Source: Pseudomonadota bacterium (GTDB lineage: Bacteria > Pseudomonadota > Gammaproteobacteria > Burkholderiales > JABEVD01). From it: DNA of 36,720 bases. Where the stretch lies: NCBI GenBank assembly GCA_021835845.1, contig JAKBJU010000020.1:1-36720 (forward strand), read 5' to 3'. The number at the start of each line of letters is the position of its first letter. Position 1 is the stretch's first letter. The translations under genes and the position numbers were made by a program. The notes under the pieces are model-generated. The model did not search any database and was not told where the DNA came from. It worked only from the letters and a program-made list of their open reading frames with translations. This document shows positions 1-8,158 of the stretch, in pieces.

Positions 1-1
1 C

Positions 2-109
2 TCATGAATTCTTCTTGAACAACAAGACAGCCAACCCGAAGAAAAATACAAAGAAACATATGTACATCGTCACTACTTGCGTCGTCGTCGTATCCGTCTC
101 AAACAGCAT
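2..109 (-). CDS. Small single-span membrane protein, 35 aa, unknown
   Basis: An open frame of 35 codons plus stop runs from ATG at 109 to TGA at 4-2. It is preceded by a strong Shine-Dalgarno (GGGAGGAA, about 4 bases before the ATG) and, further upstream, by a good sigma70-like promoter. The product has a short polar N-terminus with four consecutive threonines, one hydrophobic segment of about 17 residues (roughly 14-31, rich in Phe, Val and Leu), and a basic tail ending KKNS. This is the layout of a one-pass small membrane protein. I do not recognise the family; it does not look like CydX, CcoQ or CcoS as I know them. Codon use is more AT-rich than in the neighbours. It is too short for ordinary gene callers, so the call rests on the promoter, ribosome site and hydrophobic segment together. 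Confidence 0.55.
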   Translation of the reverse strand: MLFETDTTTTQVVTMYICFFVFFFGLAVLLFKKNS

Positions 110-165
110 GGCTTCCTCCCGTGAATGTCATTATGAATGCTACCTAAACCAGCCTACTTCGGCGA

Positions 166-195
166 AATATAATACATGATACTTCCGGGTGTCAA
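166..195 (-). promoter_or_regulatory. Sigma70-like promoter for the small ORF
   Basis: On the minus strand TTGACA (195-190, perfect -35) is followed after 18 bases by TATATT (171-166, 5/6 match to -10). Predicted transcription start is near 159, giving a leader of about 50 bases that ends in the GGGAGGAA ribosome site of the 35-codon ORF. The overlapping plus-strand TATAAT at 168-173 has no convincing -35. Confidence 0.5.
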
Positions 196-278
196 TCAAA
201 TCGGACTCGGCTTTGCGTTGAATCCGGGTTGCCGATAGAATAGGCGCAATTCTTTATGGCTTCCGGGTCTTTTCCTCC

Positions 279-1667
279 ATGGGCAACCTCACCATTCCGC
301 TCCGCTACAAGGTCCTTTCGGTATTCCTGATCTGGGGCGCAGCGATCCTTTTTTTCTTCATACGCTATGACCCCTACGGCCTTCAGGAAAATGCCGCAAG
401 GGCGCTGATGTTCGTCTGGTCGATCGTCGACGGAGTTGCTCATCCGGTCGTGGTATTGGGCGCTCCGGATTTCAGGGCGCTGCTTTTCATTCCCATAGGT
501 CTCATGTGGACGGGCAATATCGCCGCAGCCAAAGTTCTCACCCTGCTGATTCTGGCCGGCGCGGCACTGCTTCTGTATGACTGGGCGGCCCGTACCCAGG
601 ATCGGGAAAGCGCGCTGATTGCAATCGGACTGATGCTGGTTTCTCCGCTTGCGCTCACCCAGGTCGACTCGATCGGATCCGGCCCCTACCTCCTGCTCGC
701 GGCCGGCCTCGGCTTCTGGCTGGACAGGGCCTACCGGGCAGACCCGCGCCCCCTGGGCGGATGGTACTTCTCCCAGCTTTTTCTCGTCGCCCTTTCGGTC
801 AGCCTGCACCCCGCAGGACTTGCCTACCCCGCATCCCTGCTCTGGCAATGGTACAAGCATCCGGTCGATTCCAGACAGCAGCGGCATTACTTCATCGGAA
901 TACTCTCGATCACCGTCTTCGTCCTGCTGATCCGCATGGGCTGGAGCGATCTTTCCTGGTGGGCGAATCCGGCCAAGGCTCTCGCCATGGTCGCGCTCGG
1001 CCCCTCCGAGGAAATGACCTCGCTGCGCTGGATAACCGGAGGAATCGTGCTCGTGGCGCTGCTCTTCACCCTGGTCAGGAATCTGCGCGAATTCTGGCAG
1101 GATCTGGCAAAGCGAACCCTGATGCTGGGCGTGATTTTCGGCCTGACCTCGGCCGACTCCGCCTGGGCCATGATTGTGCTCGCATTTCTGCTCTTCACCG
1201 GGATTCCGCTCCTGATCCAGGTGCACGAATCGGTTCCCGGGGAAGGCTTCATGGCAAAGCGCAGCGGAATCATGGCATTCATTTTCATCGTCGCGACCAC
1301 TTTCATGGTCAACGACAGGGCGAATTACGATCTCAGGCGCCTTGACCCCATGCCCATCGGAGACAGACTGATCTCTACGATTGCGCGGCAGGCGAAAACG
1401 GATGCGGACGCCAAGAAACACATTCTCGTCGCGAGCCAGTGGCCGGGAAGAACCATGATTGCCTGCCAGTGCGACGTGCTTCCCCTGCCCGCCGCGGCCA
1501 CCGACCCCAAAACCCAGCTCGCCATGCTCAAGGGCGTGGATTACCTGATGTTCGACCCGAGGGACCGGAAAAATGAAATCCTGAGCAGGAACATGGCGAT
1601 GCTCGGCCAGGCCACGGAAACCATCGCGCTTCAGAGCGCCGGGGTGATCCTGCGCATCAGGAAGTGA
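279..1667 (+). CDS. Polytopic inner-membrane protein, possibly GT-C-like
   Basis: This is a 462-residue protein with about nine to eleven hydrophobic segments (for example around 12-30, 60-110 and 115-150), then a soluble C-terminal part after about residue 355. The overall layout (many membrane helices, an early loop with acidic residues, a small soluble C-terminal domain) recalls GT-C membrane glycosyltransferases, but I cannot point to a definitive family motif, so function is unknown. ATG 279 is the only ordinary start: the frame is closed by a TGA at 219-221 and the first helix begins about ten residues in. No clear ribosome site precedes it. It converges on potD with only 3 bases between the stop codons. 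It is not part of any recognisable operon. Confidence 0.75.
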   Translation: MGNLTIPLRYKVLSVFLIWGAAILFFFIRYDPYGLQENAARALMFVWSIVDGVAHPVVVLGAPDFRALLFIPIGLMWTGNIAAAKVLTLLILAGAALLLYDWAARTQDRESALIAIGLMLVSPLALTQVDSIGSGPYLLLAAGLGFWLDRAYRADPRPLGGWYFSQLFLVALSVSLHPAGLAYPASLLWQWYKHPVDSRQQRHYFIGILSITVFVLLIRMGWSDLSWWANPAKALAMVALGPSEEMTSLRWITGGIVLVALLFTLVRNLREFWQDLAKRTLMLGVIFGLTSADSAWAMIVLAFLLFTGIPLLIQVHESVPGEGFMAKRSGIMAFIFIVATTFMVNDRANYDLRRLDPMPIGDRLISTIARQAKTDADAKKHILVASQWPGRTMIACQCDVLPLPAAATDPKTQLAMLKGVDYLMFDPRDRKNEILSRNMAMLGQATETIALQSAGVILRIRK

Positions 1668-1670
1668 CCC

Positions 1671-2726
1671 CTACTCTATCTTGATCTTGATCCAGAGGCG
1701 GTTCAATACCCTGCGCTGCTCCATGTTGAGATCCTGAAGCATTTCAAGCTTTCCGAGTTCTTCCTTCCTGGGAAAAATGGCCGGGTTCGAAGCGATTTCC
1801 GGGTTGATGTACTTCAATGCGGCCAGATTGGGATTGCCCGAGCCGATCATGTTGGTGAGTTCGGAAGAATTCCTGCCATCCAGCATGAAGTTGATGAACT
1901 TGTGGGCGAGATCCGGGCGCGGAGCATACTTGTGGATCACCATGTTGTCCAGCGCGAGAACCGCCCCTTCCTTCGGAATGGAAAACCCTATGGTGAATTT
2001 CCGCTTCGCCGCTTTCGCGTCGTTCTGCGCCTGGAACATGTCGTTCGAGTAGCCGTGCACCAGCCAGATGTTGCCGACCGTCAGTTCCTTGATGTAGCTC
2101 GATGAATTGAATGCGGCCCAGTAGGGCTTCGCCCTCAGGATGAGCTGCTGGGCCCGGTACCAGTGCGCCTCAACGGTGTCGTTGGCAGAATAGCCGAGAT
2201 ACTTCAATGCCGCAGCCATCAGCTCGCGCTGGCTGTCGAGAACGGTGACCCTCCCTTTCACCCTGGCCAGATATTTGGGTTCGAATATCACCGCCCAGGT
2301 ATCGGTGGGAAGCCCGAGCTGCCTCATCTTCTCGACGTTGTAGCCGATCAGCGTCACGGTATAGGCGTAGGGGACAGAATAGCGGTTGCCAGGATCGAAA
2401 GGGGTGTTGAGATAGGCCGGGTTGACGTTTTTCAGGTTGGGAATCAGCTTCTTGTCGAGCGGAAGCAGGGCACCCTGCCTGACGAGCGACGCGAGCGCAT
2501 TTCCCGTCGGAACCAGAATATCGTAGCCCTTCGCTCCGGCGGCGAGCTTGGCGAGCAATTCCTCGTTGTCCGAATAATAATCCTGGATGACCTTGCACCT
2601 GCAGTAGGCCTCGAAACGGTCGATCGTTTCCGGGGCAATGTAATTGTTCCAGTTGTAGAGGTGCAGTTCGTCCGCAGCGAACGCGGGCATCGCGACAAGA
2701 CAGAGCAGGAAAAGCAGGCGGATCAA
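1671..2726 (-). CDS. potD: Polyamine ABC transporter periplasmic binding protein
   Basis: This is a 351-residue extracellular solute-binding protein of the PotD/PotF family, which captures spermidine or putrescine in the periplasm. A classical signal peptide is visible (MIR, hydrophobic core of about 12 residues, cleavage after AFA near residue 17). It is followed by the family start ELHLYNWNNYIAPETIDRFE and a full two-lobe length. It is the last gene of potABCD, which fits the family's order. The start is TTG at 2726. The Shine-Dalgarno AGGGGGAGA lies inside the last codons of potC, and the potC stop at 2730-2728 is one base upstream of the TTG, so the two are probably translationally coupled. 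Substrate (putrescine versus spermidine) cannot be decided by eye. Confidence 0.93.
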   Translation of the reverse strand: MIRLLFLLCLVAMPAFAADELHLYNWNNYIAPETIDRFEAYCRCKVIQDYYSDNEELLAKLAAGAKGYDILVPTGNALASLVRQGALLPLDKKLIPNLKNVNPAYLNTPFDPGNRYSVPYAYTVTLIGYNVEKMRQLGLPTDTWAVIFEPKYLARVKGRVTVLDSQRELMAAALKYLGYSANDTVEAHWYRAQQLILRAKPYWAAFNSSSYIKELTVGNIWLVHGYSNDMFQAQNDAKAAKRKFTIGFSIPKEGAVLALDNMVIHKYAPRPDLAHKFINFMLDGRNSSELTNMIGSGNPNLAALKYINPEIASNPAIFPRKEELGKLEMLQDLNMEQRRVLNRLWIKIKIE

Positions 2727-2727
2727 G

Positions 2728-3495
2728 TCATCTCCCCCTGATCGAATCGGGAGAAAGCCTGGACGCGACGACGATGAGGAACAGGGTCAGCAGCATCAGC
2801 AGGGTGGAAATCGCGTTGACTTCGGGCGTGACGGCGATCTTGATCATCGAATAGATCTGCAGCGGCAGGGTGGAAGCGCCCACCCCTGCGGTAAAGAAGG
2901 TGATCACGAAATCGTCTATGGAAAGCGTGAAGGCGAGCAGCGCCCCTGCGATGATGCCGGGCGCAATCAGGGGAAGGGTCACCAGGCGGAATGCCTGGAA
3001 CGGGGTCGCGCCGAGATCCCTTGCCGCTTCCGGAAGGCTCTCATCCATGCCGGACAGCCTGGAACGCACCACGATCGCGACGAACCCGACGCAAAATGCG
3101 ATATGGGAGAGCATGATCGAAAGCAGACCGAGAGTCAGATTGATCGCGACGAAAAATATCAGCAGGCTCACGCCGACCAGGATTTCAGGAATGGCGAGCG
3201 GGGCCATCACCAGAACGGGAAGCAGCTTCAGCTTGTAGCGGTACAAGGCATAACCCGCCATCGTCCCGAGCACCGTGGAAGCGAGGCTCGCGGTCAGCGC
3301 GATGAGAAGCGAATTGCCGGCCGCCTTCAGCATGATGTCGTCCGAAAGCAGTACCCGGTACCAGTGCCAGGTGAAGCCCACCCATTCGGCATTGAGCTTC
3401 GAATTGTTGAACGAATAGGCGATGACGACGACAAGCGGCAGATAAAGGAAGGCGTACACTGCGATTCCCGAGGCTGCGAGGAGCTTCCTAGACAT
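2728..3495 (-). CDS. potC: Polyamine ABC transporter permease PotC/PotI
   Basis: This is a 255-residue inner-membrane permease with six hydrophobic segments. The EAA loop reads EAARDLGATPFQAFRLVTLP (about residues 155-174), which docks onto the ATPase PotA. It pairs with PotB to form the membrane channel of the importer. The chosen start is ATG 3495, with AAGGAGGAAA about 5 bases upstream. A longer reading from TTG 3519 is possible but lies upstream of that ribosome site. The ATG overlaps the 3' end of potB by 8 bases. The last codons carry the potD ribosome site. Confidence 0.93.
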   Translation of the reverse strand: MSRKLLAASGIAVYAFLYLPLVVVIAYSFNNSKLNAEWVGFTWHWYRVLLSDDIMLKAAGNSLLIALTASLASTVLGTMAGYALYRYKLKLLPVLVMAPLAIPEILVGVSLLIFFVAINLTLGLLSIMLSHIAFCVGFVAIVVRSRLSGMDESLPEAARDLGATPFQAFRLVTLPLIAPGIIAGALLAFTLSIDDFVITFFTAGVGASTLPLQIYSMIKIAVTPEVNAISTLLMLLTLFLIVVASRLSPDSIRGR

Positions 3496-4378
3496 CGCCT
3501 TTCCTCCTTCTTCCCGCAAAGAGGGCCGCCCCGCCCACGATGATCATTGCGCCTATGGTCAGCATGATGGAAAGCGCGCTGCCGAAAGGCCAGTCCCTTG
3601 CCTCGAGAAATTCCTGCTTGATGAGGTTCCCGATCATGATGCCCCGCGTGCCGCCGAGGATGTCTGGAACAGCGAAGATGCCCAGCACCGGCACGAACAC
3701 GAGAGCGATGCCGGCATAAATTCCCGGCAGGGAAAGCGGAAAGGTGACGCGCCAGAAGCGCTGCCAGCCGTTCGCGCCAAGATCCTGCGCCGCATCCAGA
3801 AGAGCGGGGTCGTGCTTTTCCAGATTGGCGTAAAGAGGAAGCACCATGAAGGGAAGCTGAACGTAGATGAGGCACAGCACCACTGCGAAAGGGGTGAAAA
3901 GGAGCCTGACCGGCCCGACCCCGAATATGCCTAGGAAGCCGTTGAGGGCAGCCGAAAAAGCCGACTGGGGACCCAGCAGGATCATCCAGGCATAAATCCT
4001 GATCAGGAAATTGCTCCAGAACGGCAATATCACCAGCAGAACCAGCAGGTCACGGTATTTGCTGGCACTGCGCGCAATCAAAAGGGCGAGCGGATAGGCC
4101 ATCAGGAGGCAGAAGAAAGTCGTGACGAGCGCATAGATCAGGGTCTTGATGAAAAGCCAGCTGTAGATGAAGTCGGAAAAAAATTCCTGATAGCTCTCGA
4201 GCGTGAGATTGAGGTGCGCGCCGGATGCATCGCGCAAGAGAACCGGCGCGAGTCCGCCATATTCCCCGGCATAGCGGAAGGAGGCGAGCACCATGATGCA
4301 GGTGGGAATGACGAAGAAGACGATCAGGTAGAGCACGGGCGGGCCGCTGATCAGCCATTTCCCGAAATTTTTAGCCAT
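3488..4378 (-). CDS. potB: Polyamine ABC transporter permease PotB/PotH
   Basis: This is a 296-residue permease with about six membrane spans. The EAA-type loop reads DAAQDLGANGWQRFWRVTFP (about residues 191-210), the cytoplasmic contact with PotA. A large periplasmic loop between spans 1 and 2 is typical of PotB/PotH. Two starts are possible: ATG 4399 (MTRGHSS...) and ATG 4378 (MAKNFGKW). I prefer 4378 because it begins where family members normally begin and overlaps potA by 8 bases, exactly as potC overlaps potB. GGGGA lies about 9 bases upstream. It is the second gene of potABCD. Confidence 0.92.
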   Translation of the reverse strand: MAKNFGKWLISGPPVLYLIVFFVIPTCIMVLASFRYAGEYGGLAPVLLRDASGAHLNLTLESYQEFFSDFIYSWLFIKTLIYALVTTFFCLLMAYPLALLIARSASKYRDLLVLLVILPFWSNFLIRIYAWMILLGPQSAFSAALNGFLGIFGVGPVRLLFTPFAVVLCLIYVQLPFMVLPLYANLEKHDPALLDAAQDLGANGWQRFWRVTFPLSLPGIYAGIALVFVPVLGIFAVPDILGGTRGIMIGNLIKQEFLEARDWPFGSALSIMLTIGAMIIVGGAALFAGRRRKGDV

Positions 4379-5453
4379 CGAGGAATGTCCCCGCGTCATA
4401 GCGCCAGGAAATCTCCACGGGATCCCCCACCGCGAGAATCCTGGGGCGGCCCGCAGCAGAATTGGGAAGCAGGGCCTCGATATGCACCCCTTCTCCGACT
4501 TCGACGATGTAAACCGTCACATCCCCCATGTAGAGGAAATCGTGCACCCTGCCCTTGAAGTGGTTTTCATCGCTCCCGGGAACGAGCTGCGCAGCTATCC
4601 TGACCTTTTCCGGGCGCAGCGCAAGAATCCCTTTCGCCCCGCAGGTCGTCCCAGGATTCTTGGCCGCCACCTCCCCGAGCCCCCCGATCTGAAGAACCAT
4701 CTTCTCTTCGCCGACTACGGAAACTTCAGCATCGATCAGGTTGCAGGTGCCGATGAAATCGGCGACGAACCTGTTTTTCGGGGAATCGTAGATTTTTGAA
4801 GGCTCGTCGAGCTGCTCCACCTTTCCGCCGTTCATCACGGCGATTCTGTGGGAAAGCGCGAGCGCCTCGGTCTGGTCGTGGGTGACGTAAATGAAGGTGA
4901 TCCCGACTTCCTTCTGCAAATTGATCAGTTCGAGCTGCATCTGCTCCCTGAGCTTCATGTCGAGCGCGGCGAGCGGCTCGTCGAGCAGCAGCAGGCGCGG
5001 CCGATTCACCAGCGCGCGGGCGAGCGCGACGCGCTGCCTCTGTCCGCCGGAGAGTTCGCCCGGATAGCGCCCGCCGCGATCCGCGAGCCTCACGTCTTCG
5101 AGGGATTGCCTCACTTTTTCGCCGATTTCGGCTTTCCCCATTTTCCTCATCCTGAGCGGGAAGGCGATATTCTCGGCAACCGTCATGTGCGGGAAAAGAG
5201 CATAGCTCTGGAATACGGTATGGATCGGCCGCTTCTCGGGAGCGATGGAAGCGAGATCCCGCCCGTCGAGAAGCATCTCCCCCGACTGGGGCGAATCGAA
5301 GCCCGCGATCATCCTGAGCAGGGTGGTCTTGCCGCAGCCTGAAGGGCCGAGCAGGGTGAAAAACTCGCCGGCCTCGATATCCATGCTCACGCCGTCCACT
5401 GCAGTGAAATCTCCGAAGCGGCGGACGATGTTGCGGATCTCGAGCAGGGCCAT
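4371..5453 (-). CDS. potA: Polyamine ABC transporter ATP-binding protein
   Basis: This is a 360-residue ATPase that powers polyamine import from the cytoplasmic face. Walker A GPSGCGKT is at residues 36-43, the Q-loop near 82, the ABC signature LSGGQ at 134-138, and Walker B LLLLDEP at 154-160, with catalytic Glu159. The H-loop is YVTHD. The C-terminal 110 residues form the regulatory TOBE region expected for PotA. It is the first gene of potABCD, 39 bases downstream of trpC, with a perfect TATAAT just upstream. No strong ribosome site is seen before ATG 5453. Family assignment is firm; the subfamily (PotA versus PotG) follows from the full set of four genes. Confidence 0.95.
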   Translation of the reverse strand: MALLEIRNIVRRFGDFTAVDGVSMDIEAGEFFTLLGPSGCGKTTLLRMIAGFDSPQSGEMLLDGRDLASIAPEKRPIHTVFQSYALFPHMTVAENIAFPLRMRKMGKAEIGEKVRQSLEDVRLADRGGRYPGELSGGQRQRVALARALVNRPRLLLLDEPLAALDMKLREQMQLELINLQKEVGITFIYVTHDQTEALALSHRIAVMNGGKVEQLDEPSKIYDSPKNRFVADFIGTCNLIDAEVSVVGEEKMVLQIGGLGEVAAKNPGTTCGAKGILALRPEKVRIAAQLVPGSDENHFKGRVHDFLYMGDVTVYIVEVGEGVHIEALLPNSAAGRPRILAVGDPVEISWRYDAGTFLDG

Positions 5454-5480
5454 GGTAGCAGTCGTTATTGAAATGTAACG

Positions 5481-5486
5481 ATTATA
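5481..5486 (-). promoter_or_regulatory. Candidate -10 for potABCD
   Basis: TATAAT (perfect -10) reads on the minus strand at 5486-5481, in the 39-base gap between trpC and potA. The -35 would fall inside the end of trpC (about 5504-5510) and is weak (TGTTCG or CTGTTC). If used, transcription starts near 5475, about 22 bases before potA. Confidence 0.35.
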
Positions 5487-5492
5487 CTTTCG

Positions 5493-6287
5493 TCAGGGCG
5501 CCTCGAACAGCCTCGAAAGCTCCAGGCCCGGATCCCTCGCACGCATGAAAGCTTCCCCCACGAGAAAGGCGTTCACCCCGTTTTCCCGCATCAGGGAAAC
5601 GTCCTCCGGCGAAAGAATGCCGCTCTCCGTGACCACGACCCTGTCGTTCGGCAGGGCACCAAGAAGCTCCAGCGTATTGTCGAGGCTGACCTCGAAGGTC
5701 TTGAGATTGCGATTGTTTATCCCGATCAGCGGGCTCGAAAGTTCGAGCGCGACATCCAGTTCCTGCCTGTCGTGCACTTCCACCAGGACATCCATCTTGA
5801 GATCGAAGGCAAGCGATTCCATTTCGCGCATCTGCGTCAGATCGAGCGCCGCGACGATGAGCAGGATGGCATCCGCCCCCATCGCACGGGCTTCATAAAC
5901 CTGGTAGGGGTCGATCATGAAGTCCTTCCTCAGAACCGGCAGAGAACAAGCTTTTCTTGCTTCGATCAGATACTGCGGAGCGCCCTGGAAGAATGCCCTG
6001 TCGGTGAGCACGGAAAGACAGGCTGCACCGTGCGCAGCATAACTTCCGGCAATGGCCGCAGGATCGAAATCCTCTCTCAATATGCCCTTGCTGGGGCTCG
6101 CCTTCTTGATCTCCGCAATGACCGCGGCATGCCCTGAGCCGATTTTCTTGCGGATCGCCCGCAGGAATCCGCGCGGGGACGGAGCGGAAAGCGCTTCCGC
6201 CCGGACTGCTTCGAGCGGCTTCAGTCGGGAGGAAGCCCCGACCTCCTCCTTCTTGGCTGCAAGGATTCTATCCAGGATGTCAGACAT
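5493..6287 (-). CDS. trpC: Indole-3-glycerol phosphate synthase
   Basis: This is a 264-residue (beta/alpha)8 enzyme of tryptophan synthesis that closes CdRP to indole-3-glycerol phosphate. Active-site motifs are all present: [12 protein letters not shown] (about 58-69), the catalytic lysine in LRKDF, LVEVHD, GINNRNL and VTESGI near the C-terminus. It is monofunctional, without the TrpF domain fused in enteric bacteria. It is separated from any other trp gene in this window. ATG 6287 overlaps the dsbB stop by 8 bases (ATGTCTGA), so expression is probably coupled to dsbB. Confidence 0.96.
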   Translation of the reverse strand: MSDILDRILAAKKEEVGASSRLKPLEAVRAEALSAPSPRGFLRAIRKKIGSGHAAVIAEIKKASPSKGILREDFDPAAIAGSYAAHGAACLSVLTDRAFFQGAPQYLIEARKACSLPVLRKDFMIDPYQVYEARAMGADAILLIVAALDLTQMREMESLAFDLKMDVLVEVHDRQELDVALELSSPLIGINNRNLKTFEVSLDNTLELLGALPNDRVVVTESGILSPEDVSLMRENGVNAFLVGEAFMRARDPGLELSRLFEAP

Positions 6288-6780
6288 TTTTCTTGCGCAT
6301 CAGAAAGAGGCTGTAAATCGCCAGCAGGGCGAAAATCAGCAGGGACCATTCGGCAATGCTGAACCCCAGGAAGCGCCAATCCACCTTGGCGCACTCCCCC
6401 GAGCCGCGGAGCACCATGCGCAGCGTCTGGTTGAGCGGAAAGGCGTCCAGCATGTAGTCGAGTCCGGGGCCGCATTCCGGAACCTGATCCGCGGGAAGAT
6501 GCTGCAGCCAGACCTGCCTTGCCGCAACGGCGGCGCCTCCCGCGGCCAGCAGCGCCGAAAGAATCCCGTAGACAACTTTCCCGAGCCGGCGCGGATTATG
6601 GAGCGCCGCCAGAAAAAAAACGATCCCCGTCCCGGCATAGAAAAGCCTCTGGAATATGCAAAGGGGGCAGGGCTCCAGGTGCCTCTCGAACTGGAGATAA
6701 TAGGCATAGGCCAATAGCGCCGCACAAACCAGGAACCCGAGCGCATAAGAACCCCGCGCGGGCAGACCGTTTTTCAGCAT
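6280..6780 (-). CDS. dsbB: Disulfide bond formation protein B
   Basis: This is a 166-residue inner-membrane protein with four hydrophobic helices. It reoxidises periplasmic DsbA and passes electrons to quinone. Both redox pairs are visible: Cys38-Pro-Leu-Cys41 in the first periplasmic loop ([10 protein letters not shown]) and Cys103/Cys130 in the second loop. The conserved Arg after the first pair is present. GGGGTGAGGA is a good ribosome site a few bases before ATG 6780. It lies 51 bases downstream of phoR and overlaps trpC by 8 bases. No dsbA is in the window. Confidence 0.95.
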   Translation of the reverse strand: MLKNGLPARGSYALGFLVCAALLAYAYYLQFERHLEPCPLCIFQRLFYAGTGIVFFLAALHNPRRLGKVVYGILSALLAAGGAAVAARQVWLQHLPADQVPECGPGLDYMLDAFPLNQTLRMVLRGSGECAKVDWRFLGFSIAEWSLLIFALLAIYSLFLMRKKNV

Positions 6781-6831
6781 TCCTCACCCCGAATCCTCAA
6801 TTTCACGCAGCCATTTTACCGGATAGCGGAA

Positions 6832-8142
6832 TCATTTTGTTTCCGGCATGGTGGAAACCACGCGCGAAGGGGGGAAGACCGCCCTGAAGAGGCTGCCCTT
6901 TCCGATCTCGCTGCTGATTTCGAATCTCCCCTGATGCCGGTTCAACACATGCTTGACGATGGCAAGACCCAGTCCCGTCCCGCCTGTTCCGCGGGAGCGA
7001 CTGCGGTCGACCCGGTAGAACCGCTCGGTCAGCCTCGGGATATGCTCGGATTCGATGCCTATGCCGCTGTCCTCCACCGCGAAGACGGCGCATCCATTCT
7101 CCATTTTCCAGGTGAGCACGATCTTGCCCCCCTCCGGAGTGTATCGCACGGCATTGCTGACAAGATTGCCGAATCCGCTCCTGAGTTCTTCGGTATTGCC
7201 GCGCAGACACGCCTCGGTCTCGATGCGAAGTCCGATCTGGTGATTCTTGCCGCTCAGGCTCAGGGCATCCTGATGGATCTGCGCAACGAGCAGGGGCACA
7301 TTCACTTCCTCCTCGCTCAGGTGGTTCTCGGCATTCTCAAGCTTCGACAGCGTCAGCAGGTCCTCGACCAGCCGCTTCATACGGTCGGTCTGCCCGGTCA
7401 TGAGGGCGAGCGAACGCTTCAGCATCTCCACATCCGGCGCATTCCCCATGTCGGACAGGGTCTCGAGAAACCCGTTCACCACCGTGAGGGGGGTGCGCAG
7501 CTCATGCGACACGTTCGCGACGAAATCGCGGCGCATCCTGTCCACATTCTCGATGCGCGTGATGTCTCTCGCAAGAAGCAGTTTTTTCCGGTCGGCATAG
7601 GGAATGAGCTGCACCGAAAGAATGCTGTCGCTGGAAAGCTTGAGGATGCAGGGCTGGTCGGGCTGGGGCTCCGACAAATATTCGACGAACTGCGGCTGCC
7701 TGATGAGATAGGAAATCTGCTGCCCCATATCCCGCCGCTCGTCCAGCCCGAAATATTCCTGCGCCATCGGATTGCACCATTCGATATGGTCCTTGGCATC
7801 GAGAATGATGATGGCATCCGGCAAAGCGGCGATGGCCTGCTGCAGATCGCGCAGCGCGGATTCCAGCTTCTGCTGGCTCTGGTCGCGCTGGCGAACCATC
7901 CTTCTTAGCCGCGAAAAAACGCCCTCCCAGAGGCCGCCGCCGTCCGGAACGCTTTCCACCGTCGGCGCATCGAGCCAGGCATCGATGCGCGCCAGATTGC
8001 GCAGCATCAGAAAAAAAGGAATCAGCCCGGACAAGCTCAGGAAGATGAACGCATCGGCGGCATCGAACGCCGCCCAGATCAGGAGCGTTCCCCCAATCAC
8101 GAAAAGAAACTGCGGCAGTATGCGTAGCCAGAACCTCGACAT
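6832..8142 (-). CDS. phoR: Phosphate regulon sensor histidine kinase
   Basis: This is a 436-residue membrane histidine kinase. Two hydrophobic segments lie at the N-terminus (about 8-27 and 31-48) with almost no periplasmic loop, as in PhoR. A linker and PAS-like domain follow (about 100-195). The dimerisation/phospho-acceptor motif is NVSHELRTPL with His213. The ATPase domain has the N-box NLVSNAVRYTPEGG, G1 DSGIGIE and G2 GTGLGLAIV. ATG 8142 is preferred over the in-frame TTG at 8154, because GAGG lies 8 bases upstream of the ATG. The gene begins 16 bases after phoB ends. The pst genes and phoU that usually accompany it are not here. Confidence 0.93.
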   Translation of the reverse strand: MSRFWLRILPQFLFVIGGTLLIWAAFDAADAFIFLSLSGLIPFFLMLRNLARIDAWLDAPTVESVPDGGGLWEGVFSRLRRMVRQRDQSQQKLESALRDLQQAIAALPDAIIILDAKDHIEWCNPMAQEYFGLDERRDMGQQISYLIRQPQFVEYLSEPQPDQPCILKLSSDSILSVQLIPYADRKKLLLARDITRIENVDRMRRDFVANVSHELRTPLTVVNGFLETLSDMGNAPDVEMLKRSLALMTGQTDRMKRLVEDLLTLSKLENAENHLSEEEVNVPLLVAQIHQDALSLSGKNHQIGLRIETEACLRGNTEELRSGFGNLVSNAVRYTPEGGKIVLTWKMENGCAVFAVEDSGIGIESEHIPRLTERFYRVDRSRSRGTGGTGLGLAIVKHVLNRHQGRFEISSEIGKGSLFRAVFPPSRVVSTMPETK

Positions 8143-8158
8143 TTTCCGCCTCAATGCT

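Noticed and set aside
79-90. GTC/CGT triplet repeat as a possible microsatellite
   Set aside because: It is only four units long and is explained as the run of Thr codons (ACG) in the small minus-strand ORF.
192-1421. Long minus-strand open frame (409 codons) opposite the membrane-protein gene
   Set aside because: Translation is rich in Gly, Arg, His, Glu and Gln without any motif, and it mirrors the codons of the plus-strand gene, which has clear membrane helices. It is an antisense shadow caused by high GC at third positions.
3496-3519. Longer potC start at TTG 3519
   Set aside because: The strong ribosome site AAGGAGGAAA lies between it and ATG 3495, and the ATG repeats the 8-base overlap geometry of the operon.
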